Source: Bradyrhizobium sp. NFR13 (GTDB lineage Bacteria > Pseudomonadota > Alphaproteobacteria > Rhizobiales > Xanthobacteraceae). From it: 64,000 nucleotides of DNA. The notes beneath the pieces were generated by a model that ran no database searches, was not told the DNA's origin, and was given only the letters and a program-made list of their open reading frames with translations. Shown here piece after piece: positions 24,664 through 31,860 of this stretch; the stretch's first letter is position 1; the number at the start of each line of letters is the position of its first letter. The position numbers and the translations under genes are program-made. The DNA is taken from contig NZ_FOTP01000009.1 in the NCBI RefSeq assembly GCF_900114605.1, positions 1 through 64,000 on the forward strand. The letters are read 5' to 3'.

Positions 24664-24960
24664 ATGACGATGTTCTACAATCGCGATACGCAGCTGCACG
24701 ATTTCTCGGCCGACAGCGCCTATCGCAGCTATCTCATCAGCCGCAATCAGTCCCCGATTGTCTATCACTCCAGTGATATCCAGTGGAAACGGCTCTGCGT
24801 TGCTGCGCGATTGACGCGCAATCACATCAAGGGTTTCTTCGCGGCGATCCATATGGCCCTGGTGGCCGACAAGATGCGCCGCGCGCGTCGTGAGCTTGCG
24901 CGCGTTCGCGTGCGTGTCGCAGATACGCCGACGAGTCCGGATCACCGGAGTGTGCCATGA
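24664..24960 (+). CDS. Hypothetical basic protein, 98 aa
   Basis: The product begins MTMFYNRDTQLHDFSADSAY and ends with an Arg-rich helix (ADKMRRARRELARVRVRVAD). No family is recognised. An ATGA overlap with the following frame (24957-24960) supports both as real, translationally coupled genes. The ATG at 24664 was preferred over a frame opening eight codons earlier; its ribosome-binding site is weak. Confidence 0.55.
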   Translation: MTMFYNRDTQLHDFSADSAYRSYLISRNQSPIVYHSSDIQWKRLCVAARLTRNHIKGFFAAIHMALVADKMRRARRELARVRVRVADTPTSPDHRSVP

Positions 24961-25145
24961 GCGGGGACCGCTCTGCAGCGCTGTTTGCGCGCATAGCCTC
25001 CTATGCGGCGGTCATGCCGGGCATTCTTGCCCGGCTATGGCGTTTTGTCATTGGACCTGCCGTTTATCGGCCGGCCGCGCATTACATGCGCGGACCCGGC
25101 CCGAAATGGCGCGAGAAGAATGAACGGGCGCGCCCGCAATCCTAG
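24957..25145 (+). CDS. Hypothetical small basic protein, 62 aa
   Basis: The ATG overlaps the stop of the preceding gene (ATGA). The chain is MSGDRSAALFARIASYAAVM, then an aromatic segment LARLWRFVIGPAVYRPA and a basic end. It may associate with the membrane through the amphipathic middle. No family is recognised. Its stop overlaps the end of the convergent DapA-like gene by 4 nt. Confidence 0.5.
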   Translation: MSGDRSAALFARIASYAAVMPGILARLWRFVIGPAVYRPAAHYMRGPGPKWREKNERARPQS

Positions 25146-26116
25146 CGGGCGCGGCGCAGGGGCAGGGCATCGTCAGGCTGCGCCCAGATCGCCTCCATCG
25201 CGGTGTAGATCTGCTGTTGCTCGGTCTCTGTGAGCTCCGTCAGTGGCAGGCGCACGGCGGCATTCCCCAATCCCCGCAAGCTCAAGGCAAATTTCACCGC
25301 TGCTGATGCCTGCTCCGGCGGCAAAGTCCCGGCGAGCGGCGCCAGCATATCGGAGATGGTCGTCGCATAGCGCGGGCAACCCTGTCGGGCGGCGTAATAC
25401 ATGCCGCGGCAGAGCTGCGGCGCGACATTGGCCATCGCCGAGACCACGCCGTCGCCACCGAGCAGCAGATAGGACAGAGCTGCGATGTCCTGTCCTGTCA
25501 ATATTCGGAAGCCGGCCGGCAGCAGCGGCCGCAATCGCGCCAGCCGTCCGGCGTCGCCTGTATCATCGCGGAGCCCGATCAAACGCGGTGAGGTAGCGAG
25601 ATCGAGGAGCGTGCGATCGGTCAGCGCCCGTGCGCAACGCGACGGGGCGTCGTGCACGATAACCGGCAACGATGTCGTCTCCAGGATCGTGCGGAAATGC
25701 GCGGCGATGCCGTCGGCGGTGGGGCGGTTGTAGTATGGCACGACGGACATGACGGCATCGGCGCCGGCCGCCTGCGCCAGCCGGATCGCCGCAATGGCGC
25801 GGCTGGTGCAGTTCGAACCCGCGCCGGCAATGATGTGGATGCGTCCGCGCGCGATGCTGACGGCGGTCCGGATCAGCACGGCACGTTCCTCCGGCGTCAG
25901 CGTGTCGGCTTCGCCGGCGCTCTCGCCAACGACAATGGCACTGGCGCCTGCGCAGACCTGACGCTCGCACAGTCGTGCGAAGGTGAGGAGATCAAGCGCG
26001 CCATGCCGGTCGAACGGTGTCGGCAGATCGGCGATGATGCCGTGCAGCCAGGCGCTGGTCGGGAACGACGTATGAACTTGCGGGAGGGCGTGAGCCCGAA
26101 GGGCGGATGTGGACAT
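25142..26116 (-). CDS. DapA/NAL-family protein lacking the Schiff-base lysine
   Basis: The 324-aa product has the TIM-barrel pattern of dihydrodipicolinate synthase and N-acetylneuraminate lyase: IIADLPTPFDRHGALDL, AIVVGESAGEADTLTPEE, the Tyr of SVVPYYNRP and VIVHDAPSRC. Two active-site features differ from true DapA. The strand that normally reads GIKEATG reads LIGLRDDTGD, so the Schiff-base Lys is Arg (codon CGC), and the Thr-Thr of VGTTGE is replaced. A classical aldolase mechanism is therefore unlikely, so it may have another role or a relocated lysine. It begins 10 nt after the stop of the gene at 26127. The ATG at 26116 lacks a strong ribosome-binding site, consistent with coupling. Confidence 0.85.
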   Translation of the reverse strand: MSTSALRAHALPQVHTSFPTSAWLHGIIADLPTPFDRHGALDLLTFARLCERQVCAGASAIVVGESAGEADTLTPEERAVLIRTAVSIARGRIHIIAGAGSNCTSRAIAAIRLAQAAGADAVMSVVPYYNRPTADGIAAHFRTILETTSLPVIVHDAPSRCARALTDRTLLDLATSPRLIGLRDDTGDAGRLARLRPLLPAGFRILTGQDIAALSYLLLGGDGVVSAMANVAPQLCRGMYYAARQGCPRYATTISDMLAPLAGTLPPEQASAAVKFALSLRGLGNAAVRLPLTELTETEQQQIYTAMEAIWAQPDDALPLRRAR

Positions 26117-26126
26117 GGTGAGAGGC

Positions 26127-26396
26127 TCAGGCGACACGCCGTTGCGGCTGCATGTCGGCGATGTCTGTCCCAGTGAAGGAAGAGGCGCTCATATCGAGCT
26201 CGATGGGGCTCGCGGTCTCGATGATCGCTTCGGGGTGATGGCCATTCTCGAACAACGCATAGCGCACGGCATTGGCGCGGCTGACGAAGAGGCCGCCGAA
26301 CAAGCCGTTCTGTTGTTGCGCGACCCACTGGCCGCGGCTGTTCTTGCCAATGAAAACGAGGGACGAGCCACACGAGGGAGGTTCAATGATGATCAC
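26127..26396 (-). CDS. Conserved small hypothetical protein, 89 aa
   Basis: The GTG at 26396 follows GGAGACTGCAA. The product contains IIIEPPSCGSSLVFIGKNSR and RGQWVAQQQNGLFGGLFVSR, then ANAVRYALFENGHHPEAIIE. I recall this RGQWV..EQ.GL.GGLFV.R..A..YA..ENG..P pattern from conserved hypotheticals of Bradyrhizobium relatives; its role is unknown. It sits 10 nt upstream of the DapA-like gene in a likely operon. A dyad lies 18 nt upstream of its start. Confidence 0.75.
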   Translation of the reverse strand: MIIIEPPSCGSSLVFIGKNSRGQWVAQQQNGLFGGLFVSRANAVRYALFENGHHPEAIIETASPIELDMSASSFTGTDIADMQPQRRVA

Positions 26397-26413
26397 TTGC
26401 AGTCTCCAAAAGT

Positions 26414-26431
26414 CATTCGCTTGAGCGAATG
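26414..26431. promoter_or_regulatory. Perfect 18-bp dyad, possible operator
   Basis: CATTCGCT-TG-AGCGAATG is a perfect inverted repeat with a 2-nt centre, 18 nt upstream of the GTG of the gene at 26396. Its size and symmetry suit a dimeric repressor. No regulator gene is adjacent, so the binding protein is unknown. Confidence 0.35.
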
Positions 26432-26582
26432 GCTGCAAGATGATCGGCCGCACGTTTGAAAACGAGATGAGCAGAGGTGCCGCGTTATAGGGATTTCATA
26501 AGTGGGTCTGTCCGCAGATCATTCACGCGGAACCATCGCCCAAGGAGGCGATTGATCGTTTTGTTCATTGAGGGAGCATGGA

Positions 26583-26858
26583 ATGGCAAAATATTCCAAG
26601 GCGGCAGCGAAAAAGGTCGCGCGCGCCGTTAAGAAAGCCAAGGCAGGTACGCTCAAGAGTGGCCGTTCCGGCAGGAAGGTGACAAGCCGCAAACAGGCGA
26701 TCGCCATCGGCCTGTCCGAAGCCCGTGCCGAGGGCAAGAAGGTGCCAAAAGCGCCGAAGAAAAAGACAACGAAGAAGGTGGCCAAGAAGATCGTGAAGAA
26801 GGCCGAAAAAAAGACGGCAAAGAAAACAGCGAAGACGTCCAGAAAGAGAAAGGCCTGA
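26583..26858 (+). CDS. DUF6496-type lysine-rich histone-like protein, 91 aa
   Basis: The N-terminal part (GTLKSGRSGRKVTSRKQAIA followed by IGLSEARAEGK) matches DUF6496 domains. The rest is a repetitive Lys/Ala tail (KKTTKKVAKKIVKKAEKK) like bacterial H1-type proteins, so DNA binding is likely. GGGAGCATGGA overlaps the start at 26583. It lies next to the Ku/LigD end-joining genes on the facing strand. Confidence 0.78.
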   Translation: MAKYSKAAAKKVARAVKKAKAGTLKSGRSGRKVTSRKQAIAIGLSEARAEGKKVPKAPKKKTTKKVAKKIVKKAEKKTAKKTAKTSRKRKA

Positions 26859-26887
26859 TCTATTTCAGGCTTGAGGGGACCTGCAGA

Positions 26888-27139
26888 TCACTTCGTCTGC
26901 AGTGTCGCCTTCATCAGGTGGTCCTTGCACTCATCATTCTTGCCCTCTGCCATTGCTTCGCTGGCCAGACCGATCTCGTCGGAGGCAGTCTTCTTTTGTT
27001 TGCTATCGGCCATCTTGGCGATAGCTTCGGCGACGAAGGCGATATTCGAGGCGTTGCATTCCCGTGTCTGCAGTTGCTGCGCCTGCGCCACCACGGTCGA
27101 CATCAGCGCGATGCCTATGATCATTCCCAAAATCTTCAT
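26888..27139 (-). CDS. Secreted small protein following ku, 83 aa
   Basis: A signal peptide (MKILGMIIGIALMSTVVAQA) is followed by a helical domain with two cysteines (TRECNASN and NDECKDHL) and EIGLASEAMAEGK. The gene starts 4 nt after the ku stop, so both share a transcript. No family is recognised. A periplasmic helix pair held by a disulfide is plausible; a role in end joining is not expected given the export signal. Confidence 0.7.
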   Translation of the reverse strand: MKILGMIIGIALMSTVVAQAQQLQTRECNASNIAFVAEAIAKMADSKQKKTASDEIGLASEAMAEGKNDECKDHLMKATLQTK

Positions 27140-27143
27140 GCGC

Positions 27144-28031
27144 TCAGCTTGCCTTGCGATGCCGCGCCGATGACCGCGCGGCCTTTTTGGCCGGGCGCTT
27201 GCGCGCCACATGCGGTCTTGACGCCGAAGCGCGCTTGGTCGGCTTGCCCTTGCCGCCCTTGAGGCTCGCCTTCAGCGCATCCATCAGGTTGATGACGTTG
27301 TCCGGCTTCTCCTCCTTCTCGACGACCTTCACCGGCTTGCCGGCAGCCTTGCGCTTCACCAGCGTCTTCAGGGCGGTTTCGTACTGGTCCTTGAATTTCT
27401 CGGGATTGAAATGCGCAGCCTTGCTGTCGAGAATATGCGCCGCGAGGTCGATCATGTCCTTCGATATCTTCGGAGACTTGATGCCGTCGAAATAGTCCTC
27501 CTCGTCGCGTATCTCATAGGGAAAGCGCAGCGTGGTGCCGAGCAGGCCCTTGCCGAGCGGCTCGATGGCGATGACGTGCTCGCGATTGGTCAGCACGATC
27601 CGCGCCAGCGCCACGCGGTCCTTGTCCCTCATGGCATCGCGGATCACGGCAAAGGCATCGGCGCCGGCCTTGCCGTCGGGCGCGATATAGTAGGGATTGT
27701 TCAGGTAGCGCCGGTCGATCTCGTCGCGCGGCACGAAATTGTCGATATCGATCGTATGATTACTCTCGATCTGCACGGCTTCGAGCTCTTCCTTCTCGAT
27801 CTCGACATATTCGCCCTTGCTGATCTCGTAGCCGCGGCCCTTCTGCTCCTTCTCCACGACGTCGCCGGTCTCGGCATCGACCATCTGCTGTTTCAGCCGG
27901 TTGCCGGTCTCACGGTTGATCATGTGGAATTTGGTTTTCTCGACCGTGGTCGCGGCTGGATACAGCACCACCGGGCAGGTGACGAGCGACAGCTTGAGAG
28001 AGCCTTTCCAATAGGCGCGGGGCGGGGCCAT
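27144..28031 (-). CDS. ku: DNA end-binding protein Ku (non-homologous end joining)
   Basis: Bacterial Ku forms a homodimeric ring on broken DNA ends and recruits LigD. The 295-aa product has the core beta-barrel pattern YWKGSLKLSLVTCPVVLYPA, KGYE-like GRGYEISKGEYVEIEKEEL, then IDIDNFVPRDEIDRRY, and a Lys-rich C-terminal tail typical of Rhizobiales Ku that can bind DNA. The ATG at 28031 (MAPPRAYWK) matches family starts. It diverges from ligD; the 148-nt gap contains EcfG-type boxes, consistent with the stress and stationary-phase control known for end joining in Sinorhizobium. Confidence 0.96.
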   Translation of the reverse strand: MAPPRAYWKGSLKLSLVTCPVVLYPAATTVEKTKFHMINRETGNRLKQQMVDAETGDVVEKEQKGRGYEISKGEYVEIEKEELEAVQIESNHTIDIDNFVPRDEIDRRYLNNPYYIAPDGKAGADAFAVIRDAMRDKDRVALARIVLTNREHVIAIEPLGKGLLGTTLRFPYEIRDEEDYFDGIKSPKISKDMIDLAAHILDSKAAHFNPEKFKDQYETALKTLVKRKAAGKPVKVVEKEEKPDNVINLMDALKASLKGGKGKPTKRASASRPHVARKRPAKKAARSSARHRKAS

Positions 28032-28103
28032 ACTCGTCCTCCAACTCGATCGACAAAAATGAAGCACGCAGGCCGCAAAGCATTGCGCTGGCGTGGATTT
28101 CCA

Positions 28104-28136
28104 GGAACTTCAACGGTAGTTCCCGGTTTTGGTTCC
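28104..28136. promoter_or_regulatory. Overlapping EcfG-type promoter boxes between ku and ligD
   Basis: Minus strand: GGAAC (28136-28132), 16 nt, CGTT (28115-28112), about 80 nt upstream of ku. Plus strand: GGAAC (28104-28108), 16 nt, GGTT (28125-28128), three of four bases matching, about 50 nt upstream of ligD. The two boxes overlap, so divergent general-stress promoters sharing DNA are likely. The plus-strand one is weaker. Confidence 0.5.
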
Positions 28137-28179
28137 GGGCCGGATCCTGCGGCTTTTGACGCGTTGAGTGAGGTTTGCC

Positions 28180-30873
28180 TTGGCCGACAAGCAGCTATCG
28201 ATCTATCGCCGGAAACGCGATTTCGCGCAGACGAAGGAGCCCTCCGGCCAGATCGTGGTCGCGCCGGCGAAGCGTCGTCGTTTTGTGATCCAGAAACACG
28301 ATGCCACGCGGCTGCATTACGATCTGCGGCTGGAGATGGACGGGGTGTTCAAGTCCTGGGCCGTCACGCGCGGGCCGTCCATGGACCCCGCCGACAAGCG
28401 CCTTGCTGTCGAGGTCGAGGACCATCCGCTCGATTACGGCGATTTCGAAGGCACAATTCCCAAGGGACAATATGGCGGCGGCACCGTGCAGCTCTGGGAT
28501 CGCGGCTATTGGGAGAGCGACGACCCGGACAAGGGCCTCAAGAAGGGCGACCTCAAATTCACGCTGGATGGCGAGAAGCTGCATGGTGGCTTCGTGCTGG
28601 TGCGCATGAAGCATGACCGCAATGGCGGCAAGCGGACCAACTGGCTGCTGATCAAGCATCGCGATGAGTTCGTGAAGGAGGGCAAGGCTAACACTATCCT
28701 CGACGACGACAAGTCAGTGGCGTCCGGCCGGACCATGAGCGCCATCGCGTCAGGAAAAGGGAAGGCGCCGAAACCGTTCATGATCGCCAAGACGGCGAAG
28801 ATCAAACCCGATGCCATCTGGGATTCCAGCGAGGGCAGTGCTGCCGATGCGCGCGCGAACAAGAGCGGCAAAGGTGCAAAAAAGGCTGGAGGTCGGAAAG
28901 CCGTGACAAGGAAGGCGGCCAAACCATCGGCGAAACCAGTCGCGCAGATGCCTGGCTTCGTCGCGCCTCAACTTTGCACCATCGTGGAGCGGCCTCCCCC
29001 CGAGAATGGTTGGGCGCATGAGATCAAGTTCGATGGTTACCGCGTGCAACTCCGCGTCGAAGACGGCGAGACCACACTGAAGACACGCAAAGGGCTCGAC
29101 TGGACTGAGAAATTTCAGGCCATCGCCAAGGAAGCCACCGGCCTGCCGGACGCCATCATCGATGGCGAGATTGTCGGCCTCGATGCCCACGGCGCGCCGG
29201 ACTTCGCGGCGCTGCAGGCGGCGCTGTCGGATGGCGAGACCGATACGCTGATCTTCTTCGTGTTCGATCTGCTATTTGCTAACGGCGAAGACCTGCGCAA
29301 GCTGCCGCTCGGCGAGCGCAAGGAGCGATTGAAGGCGCTGCTCGACAAAGCCCGCGGTCGTCGCAAGGAAAGCCTGATTCGCTATGTCGATCATTTCGAG
29401 ACCGGTGGTGACGCCATTCTGCAGTCGGCCTGCAAACTGGCGCTGGAAGGCATCGTCTCCAAGAAGCTGTCGGAGCCCTATGTGTCCGGGCGCTCGCAAA
29501 ACTGGACCAAGGCGAAATGTCGTGCCGGTCATGAGGTCGTGATCGGTGCATGGAAGAGCAACGCGGGCAAATTTCGTTCGCTGATGGTTGGCGTCAACAG
29601 GGGCGATCATCTCGCTTATGTCGGCATCGTCGGCACCGGTTTCGGCCATGACAAGGTTACGCGCATCATGCCGGCACTAAAGAAGGCTGCGGCGAAGACG
29701 AGCCCGTTCGGCGGTAAGGAGACGCCGCCCGGCGGCCGCGATGTACATTGGCTCAAGCCCGAACTCGTGGCCGAGATCGAATTCGCAGGCTTCACCGGCG
29801 CTGGCATGGTGCGGCAGGCATCGTTCAAGGGACTGCGGCAGGACAAGCCAGCCGATGAGGTCGAGGCTGAAACTCCGAAGAAGACCGCGCTCGCCGAACC
29901 GAAGCCGAAGCGCGGTGTGAAGAAGGCAGCGAAAACCTTCACAAAGAAAGCCGCACCGGCAAAGGCCGCGGCAGGCTCCGCGGTCGTGATGGGCGTGGCG
30001 ATCTCCAAACCCGACAAGGAGCTGTGGCCCGATGCTGGCGATGGCGAGCCGGTCACCAAACGCGATCTCGCGGCGTATTTCGAAGCCGTCGGCGATTGGA
30101 TGATGGACCATCTCAAGGGGCGGCCCTGTTCGATCGTGCGCGCGCCCGATGGCATCGACGGGCAGCAGTTCTTCCAGCGCCACGCAATGCCGGGGACATC
30201 GAACCTGCTCGAACTCGTGAAAGTCTCCGGCGACCGCAAGCCTTACCTGCAGATCGATCGCGTCGAGGGTCTTGCGGCCGTCGCGCAGATCGGCGGGCTA
30301 GAACTGCATCCGTGGAATTGCGCGCCGGACGCGCCGGATACACCGGGGCGTCTGGTGTTCGATCTCGATCCGGCGCCTGATGTGGAGTTCATTGCCGTCA
30401 TGGATGCGGCACGCGAGATGCGCGAACGGCTCTCGGGTCTCGGCATGGAGAGCTTCTGCAAGACGACCGGCGGCAAGGGCCTGCATGTGGTCGCGCCGCT
30501 GCTGCACGGCGCAAAGGACAAGGTCGACTGGAAGACAGCGAAGGCTTTTGCGCAGGCCGTGTGCCAGCAGATAGCCAGTGACGATCCCGAGCGCTACCTG
30601 CTCAACATGTCGAAGAAACTGCGTGGTGGAAAGATTTTCCTCGATTATCTGCGCAACGACCGGATGTCGACTGCGGTCTCGGTGCTGTCGCCGCGGGCGC
30701 GAAAGGGTGCCACGGTGTCGATGCCGCTGACATGGCCACAACTGCGCAAGGATCTGGATCCGAAGAATTTCACCGTGCGCAGCGTCCCGGCACTACTGGG
30801 GAAGAGCAAGGCGTGGGCGGGTTACGAGGATGCTGCGTCGTCGATCAAGGCGGCGATTGGGAAGATGAAATAG
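28180..30873 (+). CDS. ligD: ATP-dependent DNA ligase LigD (phosphoesterase-ligase-polymerase)
   Basis: LigD processes and seals double-strand breaks with Ku. The domain order in the 897-aa product is: 3'-phosphoesterase (about 1-170; [33 protein letters not shown]), a Lys/Ala linker, ATP-dependent ligase (about 255-560; adenylation Lys in [10 protein letters not shown], later DGEIVGLD), another Lys-rich linker, then the primase-polymerase domain (about 600-890; [13 protein letters not shown] with the metal Asp pair, and [10 protein letters not shown]). I chose TTG at 28180 because GTGAGG lies 6-7 nt upstream; a GTG at 28168 is in frame and also possible. Confidence 0.95.
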   Translation: MADKQLSIYRRKRDFAQTKEPSGQIVVAPAKRRRFVIQKHDATRLHYDLRLEMDGVFKSWAVTRGPSMDPADKRLAVEVEDHPLDYGDFEGTIPKGQYGGGTVQLWDRGYWESDDPDKGLKKGDLKFTLDGEKLHGGFVLVRMKHDRNGGKRTNWLLIKHRDEFVKEGKANTILDDDKSVASGRTMSAIASGKGKAPKPFMIAKTAKIKPDAIWDSSEGSAADARANKSGKGAKKAGGRKAVTRKAAKPSAKPVAQMPGFVAPQLCTIVERPPPENGWAHEIKFDGYRVQLRVEDGETTLKTRKGLDWTEKFQAIAKEATGLPDAIIDGEIVGLDAHGAPDFAALQAALSDGETDTLIFFVFDLLFANGEDLRKLPLGERKERLKALLDKARGRRKESLIRYVDHFETGGDAILQSACKLALEGIVSKKLSEPYVSGRSQNWTKAKCRAGHEVVIGAWKSNAGKFRSLMVGVNRGDHLAYVGIVGTGFGHDKVTRIMPALKKAAAKTSPFGGKETPPGGRDVHWLKPELVAEIEFAGFTGAGMVRQASFKGLRQDKPADEVEAETPKKTALAEPKPKRGVKKAAKTFTKKAAPAKAAAGSAVVMGVAISKPDKELWPDAGDGEPVTKRDLAAYFEAVGDWMMDHLKGRPCSIVRAPDGIDGQQFFQRHAMPGTSNLLELVKVSGDRKPYLQIDRVEGLAAVAQIGGLELHPWNCAPDAPDTPGRLVFDLDPAPDVEFIAVMDAAREMRERLSGLGMESFCKTTGGKGLHVVAPLLHGAKDKVDWKTAKAFAQAVCQQIASDDPERYLLNMSKKLRGGKIFLDYLRNDRMSTAVSVLSPRARKGATVSMPLTWPQLRKDLDPKNFTVRSVPALLGKSKAWAGYEDAASSIKAAIGKMK

Positions 30874-30892
30874 AGCGCTCGCGAAACAGAAA

Positions 30893-30934
30893 TTCAACTT
30901 TCATCACTCGCTTTCGCGGGTGATGAAAGTTGAA
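30893..30934 (+). terminator. Long hairpin after ligD
   Basis: A perfect 15-bp stem, TTCAACTTTCATCAC with GTGATGAAAGTTGAA, encloses a 12-nt loop 20 nt after the ligD stop. It lacks a T-run, so it may be a factor-assisted terminator or a transcript-stabilising hairpin. Confidence 0.55.
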
Positions 30935-30950
30935 GCCTACGCGCATGAAA

Positions 30951-30980
30951 AGGCGCGCGACCTTTCCGGATCGCGCGCCT
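30951..30980 (-). terminator. Rho-independent terminator of the DUF3309 gene
   Basis: A perfect 10-bp stem AGGCGCGCGA/TCGCGCGCCT with a 10-nt loop is followed on the minus strand by TTTTC, 18 nt after the stop of the gene ending at 30999. Confidence 0.75.
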
Positions 30981-30998
30981 CGAAATGAATATCCGCTC

Positions 30999-31163
30999 TT
31001 ACAGCTTACCAAGCAGCAGAAGGATCAGCAGAATCACCACGATGAGGCCGAGACCGCCGCCGCCGTAATAACCGGTGCCGTAGAACGGACCGCCGCCGAT
31101 ACCGCTGAAACCACCAAGCAAGGCGATAATCAGGATGATCAGAATAATTGTACCAATGGACAT
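30999..31163 (-). CDS. DUF3309-family small membrane protein, 54 aa
   Basis: The chain begins MSIGTIILIILIIALLGGFS, has a Gly/Tyr-rich turn (GPFYGTGYYGGGGLG) and a second span (LIVVILLILLLLGKL), as in DUF3309 proteins. The function is unknown; members are frequent in stress regulons of alphaproteobacteria. GAGGAGACATTC precedes the ATG at 31163. An EcfG-type promoter at 31217-31241 and a terminator at 30951-30980 define a single-gene unit. Confidence 0.88.
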   Translation of the reverse strand: MSIGTIILIILIIALLGGFSGIGGGPFYGTGYYGGGGLGLIVVILLILLLLGKL

Positions 31164-31216
31164 GAATGTCTCCTCAGCCTGGCAGACGGACGAGCCGTCT
31201 GCCTTCATGCGGTAAA

Positions 31217-31241
31217 AACGCGCGGGGACCTGCAAGGTTCC
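31217..31241 (-). promoter_or_regulatory. Candidate EcfG promoter of the DUF3309 gene
   Basis: On the minus strand GGAAC (31241-31237) is followed after 16 nt by CGTT (31220-31217), a full match to the consensus, 54 nt upstream of the ATG. Confidence 0.65.
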
Positions 31242-31317
31242 GGGGTGAAACCTTCATTGCGGCTACCGCTGGACGAATTCGCGCCTACATCTATGCGAAC
31301 TAACAAAGGATTCTGTG

Positions 31318-31629
31318 ATGTCCGCACCACTCATCGTTTCTATTCCTCACAGCCTCGGCCACGACGAGGCATTGCGTCGCCTCAAGAGCGGATTGACGCG
31401 CGCAGCAACTAACGTACCTATGTTGAAAGTTGACGAGGAGCGCTGGGAGGGCGACCGAATGATCTTCCGTGTCCGTGCCATGGGGCAGGCAGCGTCTGGT
31501 CATGTCCATGTGGCCGAGGATCATGTCACCGTCGAGGTTGTGCTGCCCTGGTTGCTGCAGCGCTTCGCGGAAGTAGCGCAGGCAGCGATCAGATCGCGTG
31601 GTAATCTGCTGCTCACGAAAAAGAGTTGA
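31318..31629 (+). CDS. Polyhydroxyalkanoic acid system family protein, 103 aa
   Basis: The product has the pattern of the PHA granule-region family: VSIPHSLGHDEALRRLKSGL, WEGDRMIFRVRAMGQAASGH and HVTVEVVLPWLLQRFAE. These small proteins occur near polyhydroxyalkanoate genes, though none is visible here, and the role is unproven. GTG-ATG start codons occur in tandem; the ATG at 31318 is preferred. The stretch 31630-31860 after it shows no supported gene. Confidence 0.78.
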   Translation: MSAPLIVSIPHSLGHDEALRRLKSGLTRAATNVPMLKVDEERWEGDRMIFRVRAMGQAASGHVHVAEDHVTVEVVLPWLLQRFAEVAQAAIRSRGNLLLTKKS

Positions 31630-31860
31630 AGCGGCGATTACGGCGGGCCGAAGAATCTCACGCCTCTTTAATGTCTATTGCTGTGCAGCATAAGAATATC
31701 GCGCGATAGTGCGGTGCACGCAGGCTGTGTTATAAACCACTCGCAAACAATTTGATGAAAAGCTTTCAGCACGCGGAGGAAGGGAACCGACCTTCTTCGA
31801 GTCGGCACGACATCCGCCAGGCCGTCCGGCCGTTGATCCCGGGCGGCCTTGTCGTGTGTG

